Below, one piece after another: positions 60,953 to 64,000 of a DNA stretch of 64,000 bases. How positions within the stretch are numbered: the stretch's first letter is position 1; each line of letters begins with the position of its first letter. The translations under genes were made by a program, and so were the position numbers. The notes under the pieces were generated by a model that was not told the origin of the DNA, made no database searches, and saw only the letters and a program-made list of their open reading frames with translations. This DNA comes from Lineus longissimus (lineage: Eukaryota > Nemertea > Pilidiophora > Heteronemertea > Lineidae), in assembly GCF_910592395.1 (NCBI RefSeq), contig NC_088326.1:3725001-3789000 (forward strand), in the 5' to 3' direction.

Positions 60953-62289
60953 TATGATATAAATATATCTATTATAGAATCGATGAAAAATCTGTATAAT
61001 CTTGTGGACAATTGGAATTTTAGACACTCTTAGATGAGTATATTATCTATACGGTCCTATCATGTCAAGAGGAATGCATAGCGCATATATTATTCAGCGG
61101 TGGTTAAACTTGAGTTAAGGAATTGAACCCGAGGCGGAGGACCTTGGTTGAGTTACCAAGACACTCGAGGGTGGAGCTAAAATACAGTCCAAACCCGAGC
61201 CGACAGGCGAGGGTTTGGACGAAATTTTAGCTCCACCCGAGAGTGTCTTGGTAACTCAACCAAGGTCCGAAGCCGAGGGTTCAATTTCTATTCTAAAAAA
61301 CCTCAAACTTAAAAAGATAGGCCACGAAAATAACTTGAATATGTGCGAATTTGGCAAATTCCATCCATCGCCGGCCCGGCCGGAGCGCCGGTAGCGCCAT
61401 TGTTTACATTATGTTACGGCAACGTTACAGAAAATGAGACATGTACATTTTGTACAGCGCGCATAGGAAGTCCGCATCGGCTCGCTCAAGTGATGCTAAA
61501 ATCCACGCAAATGGGCTATTTGGAGCGTTTTTCTCGGCAAATATGTGTAGTGCTCATTAAAAAACTTAGGGTGGTTGATGCTTCCTTGACTGATTTGTGT
61601 TGGAAGCAGTGTTTTAAGAGCCTCAAACTTCTGAAGTGAGCTGAAATTCCATTGACGTGACGTGTGCATGGTTCCACATTTTAGTGCAACCCGAGGGAAC
61701 TTTGGTAGAGCATCTTGGTTGCGTGTCCAAAACACTCCGCTCTCAGAACGAGGCTTATGCATTTTCCATTTAAAAGTTGACTTTACGGTACCAAGGTATT
61801 TTAGAATGATAGATCAAATGATTTCCAGCCGTATGCGAAGCCTCACGTCAGTCGATGACGTTATTACGTCAAGTTCTCTTTCGGCGGCAAATTTTGCAAC
61901 AGGATGACGTCAAATCGTCATCGTAAACGTAAAATGTAAGCTTGCGAAACCTGCCTATTAGGCCTAACAAAAAAAATCTTGTGTTTCCTGTAACATCATT
62001 CCCAAAATTAGGGTAGGTAGGTAGGCATTTTTATTTTATAATTTTGGACCTCAATTTCCTAGGTTCCACATAATAGACAAATAATTTTACATGTTTTCGT
62101 CATGTTTCATTCCTGTGACTGTGTCCACTCCATGTACATGTAGGCCCTATGTACATGTAGGAATGTAGGTTTTCATGCATTTGAATAACATCATTGTTTT
62201 CAATCAGAAACTGCAGTGACATGCACTTGATAGTATTGTGGGAGAAGTGAACCATCATTGGTTTCAATGCTTTAGCATGCAGAATTCCT
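60953..62289. other. 3' flank of the receptor gene
   Basis: This holds the 3' UTR of the receptor, the foldback at 61121-61287 and a MITE end at 61946. No exon is supported. Confidence 0.4.
61121..61287. repeat. Foldback element with about 75-base arms
   Basis: ATTGAACCC..GACCTTGGTTGAGTTACCAA..GAGGGTGGAGCTAAAAT at the left is inverted at the right (ATTTTAGCTCCACCC..TTGGTAACTCAACCAAGGTC..GGGTTCAAT), with a short loop CAAACCCGAGCCGACAGGCG. It is almost a pure hairpin. Confidence 0.8.
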
Positions 62290-62344
62290 TTTTAGCTCAC
62301 CTCTTAGCAGAGGTGAGCTTATCCCATACCGTGGCGTCCGTCGT

Positions 62345-62388
<44 letters not shown>

Positions 62389-63424
62389 CGTCGTCCGTTA
62401 GCAGGGCACGTTTCGTAACTGTTGGAGCTATTGAGTTGAAACTTGGTACACATGTACCCTTATGTAATGACACCTTGGAGACCAAGTTTCAGTCCGATTT
62501 GTTTCATGGTTTGGCCACCAGGGGGCCAAACGTTAAAAGTGAAAATATGCAATATCTCCCTCAATAGTAGTCGGGAAATTTTGAAAAAAATATGGTAGGT
62601 ACTTCTAGCAAAGGTGCATCATATATCCTCCGGGTTTTTGATTTGACCTCCTTTTCAAGGTCACAGAGGTCAAATGGTGTAAATTGGCCGTTAGGATGTA
62701 ACGATGGCACGTTTCTAAACTGCAATGACTATTGATACCAAATTTGGTACACATTTACCCCTTAGTCAGGTGATCTCAGGGACCGAAGTTTGGTCCAATA
62801 TGATTCACCACTTGACCACCAGGGGGCAAAATCCAAAAACCTTAAAAATGTGATTATTCCTTAACTTCTTGCCCGATTGCCACCAATTTGATATCATGGG
62901 TACATCTAACCACCATACAGTATATGTCACACAGGTTTTCAATTTGACCTTCTTGTCAAGGTCACAGAGGTCAAATGACGTAAATTCGCCGTCAGGCCGT
63001 AACTATGGCACGTTTCTTAACTGCAATGACTATTGATCACAAATTAAGTACACATGTACCCCTTGGTCAGGTGATCTCAGGTACCGAAGTTTGGTGCGAT
63101 CTGATTTGCCGTTTGGCTTCCAGGGAGGGGGCCAAATCCTAAATTCATCAAAATGCCATTATTCCTAGTAATGACTTGCCCGATTGGCACCAATTTTATA
63201 TCATAGGTACATCTAATTCTAACAACCATTCAATGTGTCAACCGGGTCTTCTTTGATTTGACCTACTTTTCAAGGTCACAGAGGTCGAATGTACTGTAAA
63301 TTGGCCATTTTGGGGAAATTGTAATTGCTTGGACCTACATCAAACCTAACACTACAATGACACAATACCATGCTCTTTATCCATCTTTCCTCCACATGAG
63401 GTGAGCACAATGGCCCTGGCCATT
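62290..63424 (+). repeat. 1.1-kb interspersed repeat with terminal hairpin and CGTC satellite, copy 2
   Basis: It has the same start hairpin, (CGT)n run, internal blocks and GCCCTGGCCATTT end as the copy at 46673. The two differ by a shorter CGT run and only scattered single-base changes. Flanking sequences are unrelated, so it is a mobile or recently copied repeat and not a local duplication. Confidence 0.87.
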
Positions 63425-63426
63425 TC

Positions 63427-63845
63427 ATTTGATCTGGTATAAGTAAATGCTTGCTCAGATGCAAACTATGCTTTCTTTTATGACCTGATGAGGCGTCTAC
63501 ATATTCAACTCTATGTTTAGTCCGAGGAAGATAACTAGCTCCTGGAACTGGGGATTTGTAGGCTATCCATGCACTTGGAACACCAATCTCCAAGAGTGCG
63601 TCCTTTAGTTCTGTAGCCCCTTTTGGTGCATTGAATTGAAAGACCTCTGGTTTTAGCAGAAAATGAAAGTTCCTTATAATGTTCGAATCGGAAAAGCTCC
63701 GTCCGTTGATGTTTTGTTCATACGTGAACGGATTCCAATGAATGTGCTGCTTATGATGGCTAACATATTCTTCCAATATTTGTCTAAGAAATGGAATGTC
63801 CGGTAGCTTTTTCAGTAAATCAGTAGATCTTCCCTCTGTGGCTCA
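63427..63845 (-). CDS. Unrecognised coding-like exon next to the repeat
   Basis: A minus-strand frame of about 140 codons runs from a possible acceptor (CCACAG at about 63843) through STDLLKKLPDIPFLRQILEE, HIHWNPFTYEQNINGRSFSD, FHFLLKPEVFQFNAPKGATE and IGVPSAWIAYKSPVPGASYL to KHLLIPDQ. It then enters the 1.1-kb repeat, where the composition changes; that extension is not believed. Residue composition is protein-like, but I do not recognise the family. It could be an exon of a gene continuing beyond the window, cut by the repeat, or a fragment of a transposon ORF. Confidence 0.45.
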
Positions 63846-64000
63846 GGAATCCATGATCTCCCTCTGTCGCCTGAACAAGTAGGGATTCATTCATTTCCCT
63901 GAACATGGAGATTCTAAGATTTCCCTCTTGAGTTGGTATGGCTCAATAGGAAATCTGTCTTTCTGGCCTGAAGAAACAAAACATTTCTTGATATTTCATG

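Overview
This window is nuclear DNA from an animal, most likely a marine invertebrate (a lophotrochozoan or an invertebrate deuterostome; the sequence alone does not decide). The evidence is GT-AG introns, AATAAA signals, a TOP-type ribosomal protein promoter, tRNA-derived SINEs, many short inverted-repeat elements, and an animal-type tandem-duplicated phosphofructokinase. Gene models were built by reading exons across splice sites with conserved phase; most genes span many short exons.

Layout. 1-1589 (+): 3' end of an unrecognised Cys-containing protein. 2800-6755 (-): ethanolamine kinase-like gene A, 7 exons. 9136-10383 (+): intronless, Ser/Arg/Gln-rich 415-aa protein of unknown function. 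13117-17787 (-): small secreted protein with a TATA promoter. 19268-23359 (+): ethanolamine kinase-like gene B, 8 exons, diverging from A. 26279-30677 (-): class II (plant-type) ribose-phosphate pyrophosphokinase, 8 exons. 32418-34983 (-): RPL19, 5 exons. 35344-52375 (+): ATP-dependent 6-phosphofructokinase, 19 coding exons, sharing a short divergent promoter with RPL19. 55812-60952 (+): type I membrane receptor with three BCMA/TACI-like cysteine-rich domains, two of them encoded by a recently duplicated exon. About 63.4-63.85 kb (-): an unrecognised coding-like exon next to a repeat.

The genes do not form a pathway. Two are central-metabolism enzymes (PFK, PRPP synthetase), two phosphorylate ethanolamine or choline, one is ribosomal, and the receptor is probably an immune or developmental TNF-receptor-superfamily member.

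The most unusual signal is structural. In three genes (ethanolamine kinase B, PFK, PRPP synthetase) an exon's 3' end together with its 5' splice site has been tandemly copied: 12 x 44 bp, 3 full plus 1 partial x 77 bp, and 3 x 123 bp. Each native donor is therefore followed by decoy donors. Kinase B also carries an intron absent from its paralogue; the flanking exon lengths sum exactly to the paralogue's single exon, and the intron is filled by a large inverted array of a donor-like 15-bp motif. Introns and intergenic DNA hold at least nine copies of a TA-flanked palindromic MITE, several copies of a TTAA-flanked MITE, two near-identical 1.1-kb repeats, several foldback elements, two tRNA-SINEs and a non-LTR retrotransposon tail.
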